Shown: piece after piece, positions 6,010-6,320 of the stretch
Position numbering within the stretch: position 1 is the first letter of the stretch
How the letters are laid out: the number at the start of each line of letters is the position of its first letter
DNA from: Candidatus Atribacter fermentans
Lineage (GTDB): Bacteria > Atribacterota > Atribacteria > Atribacterales > Atribacteraceae
Length of the DNA: 6,320 nt
Direction of reading: 5' to 3'
NCBI GenBank assembly: GCA_012517485.1
Contig: JAAYUT010000001.1
Span: 1 to 6,320, forward strand
Made by a program: the position numbers and the translations under genes
Notes under the pieces: generated by a model
Database searches by the model: none
What the model saw: the letters and a program-made list of their open reading frames with translations, nothing else
Told to the model about the DNA's origin: nothing

Positions 6010-6320
6010 ATGATCATTAAAGGAAAAGTTGTACAATATGGTGATAATGTTGATACTGATGTAATCATACCAGCTCGATATTTAACTACTACTGACCCTT
6101 TAGAGTTAGCTAAGCATTGCATGGAAGACTTAGATCCTGATTTTCAAAAGAAATTGAATAACCATTCGGTAATTGTAGGAGGAAAAAATTTTGGTTGTGG
6201 TTCTTCCCGGGAGCATGCTCCTCTTGCCATTAAAGGATCAGGCATAAAGGCGGTTATTGCTTCCTCTTTTGCAAGAATTTTTTATCGGAATGCCATTAAC
6301 ATTGGACTTCCCATATTAGA
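6010..6320 (+). CDS. leuD: 3-Isopropylmalate dehydratase, small subunit; 3' end missing
   Basis: The swivelling small subunit of isopropylmalate isomerase, partner of LeuC. The frame runs from ATG 6010 to the window edge without a stop, giving 103 complete codons of an expected about 160-170. Key segments are GKVVQYGDNVDTDVIIPARYL (5-25), the substrate-loop region YLTTTDPLELAKHCMEDLDPDF (24-45) and GGKNFGCGSSREHAPLAIK (57-75). The run SFARIFYRNAINIGLPIL at the end is also typical. These are standard for the short LeuD/homoaconitase small-subunit class. The substrate loop has Thr after YL, not the Arg of archaeal homoaconitase small subunits (YLRT), which agrees with an isopropylmalate substrate, though that is only supportive. 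An SD (GGAG, 5998-6001) precedes the start. leuB would be a usual downstream neighbour but is outside the window. Confidence 0.95.
   Translation, partial: MIIKGKVVQYGDNVDTDVIIPARYLTTTDPLELAKHCMEDLDPDFQKKLNNHSVIVGGKNFGCGSSREHAPLAIKGSGIKAVIASSFARIFYRNAINIGLPIL

Noticed and set aside
5771..6013. Plus-strand ORF running out of leuC through the leuC-leuD gap
   Set aside because: It starts inside conserved leuC codons in another frame, and its C-terminal half is a translation of T-rich spacer (Phe/Leu/Ile-rich by composition). No SD precedes it.

Overview
This window is a compact, one-directional stretch of a branched-chain amino acid biosynthesis operon, all on the + strand. The order is ilvB (5' end outside the window), ilvN, ilvC, leuA, leuC, leuD (3' end outside the window). 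All six genes belong to well-known families, and their diagnostic motifs can be read directly. There is no mobile element, CRISPR array, RNA gene or foreign-looking cargo, and no credible gene on the - strand. I did not find a new multi-gene system.

Layout: ilvB ends at 1446. ilvN (1467-1952) and ilvC (1997-2989) follow, each behind a strong Shine-Dalgarno (SD) sequence, with gaps of 20 and 44 nt. leuA (3006-4538) starts 16 nt after ilvC with a GTG codon. The junctions then loosen: 102 nt separate leuA from leuC (4641-5906), and 103 nt separate leuC from leuD (6010 to the window end). The leuA-leuC gap holds a long, nearly perfect hairpin, an orphan SD-like sequence and two TATAAT hexamers. 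The leuC-leuD gap is very T-rich and shows only weak inverted repeats.

How the genes work together: IlvB and IlvN form acetohydroxyacid synthase, which makes 2-acetolactate from two pyruvates (and 2-aceto-2-hydroxybutyrate for isoleucine). IlvC isomerises and reduces these products. LeuA draws the valine precursor 2-oxoisovalerate into the leucine branch, and LeuC-LeuD isomerise 2-isopropylmalate. IlvD, LeuB and an aminotransferase are needed to complete the pathways. They are not in the window and may lie on either side.

Organism: base composition is AT-leaning, SD sequences are strong (AGGAGG type), and proteins are of the class I KARI and short (about 420-residue) LeuC types with a separate small LeuD. 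This suggests a bacterium, probably anaerobic and of a Firmicutes-, Thermotogota-, Atribacterota- or Desulfobacterota-like lineage. That placement is a loose inference, and I cannot name a species.

Three points deserve a second look. KARI has an acidic, NADH-type cofactor loop (Glu47) in place of the usual Arg/Ser phosphate-binding residues. IlvN has Arg instead of the near-invariant Gly at position 14 of the valine-binding ACT motif. The leuA-leuC gap carries the hairpin described above, which may be an attenuator or a repeated palindromic element.
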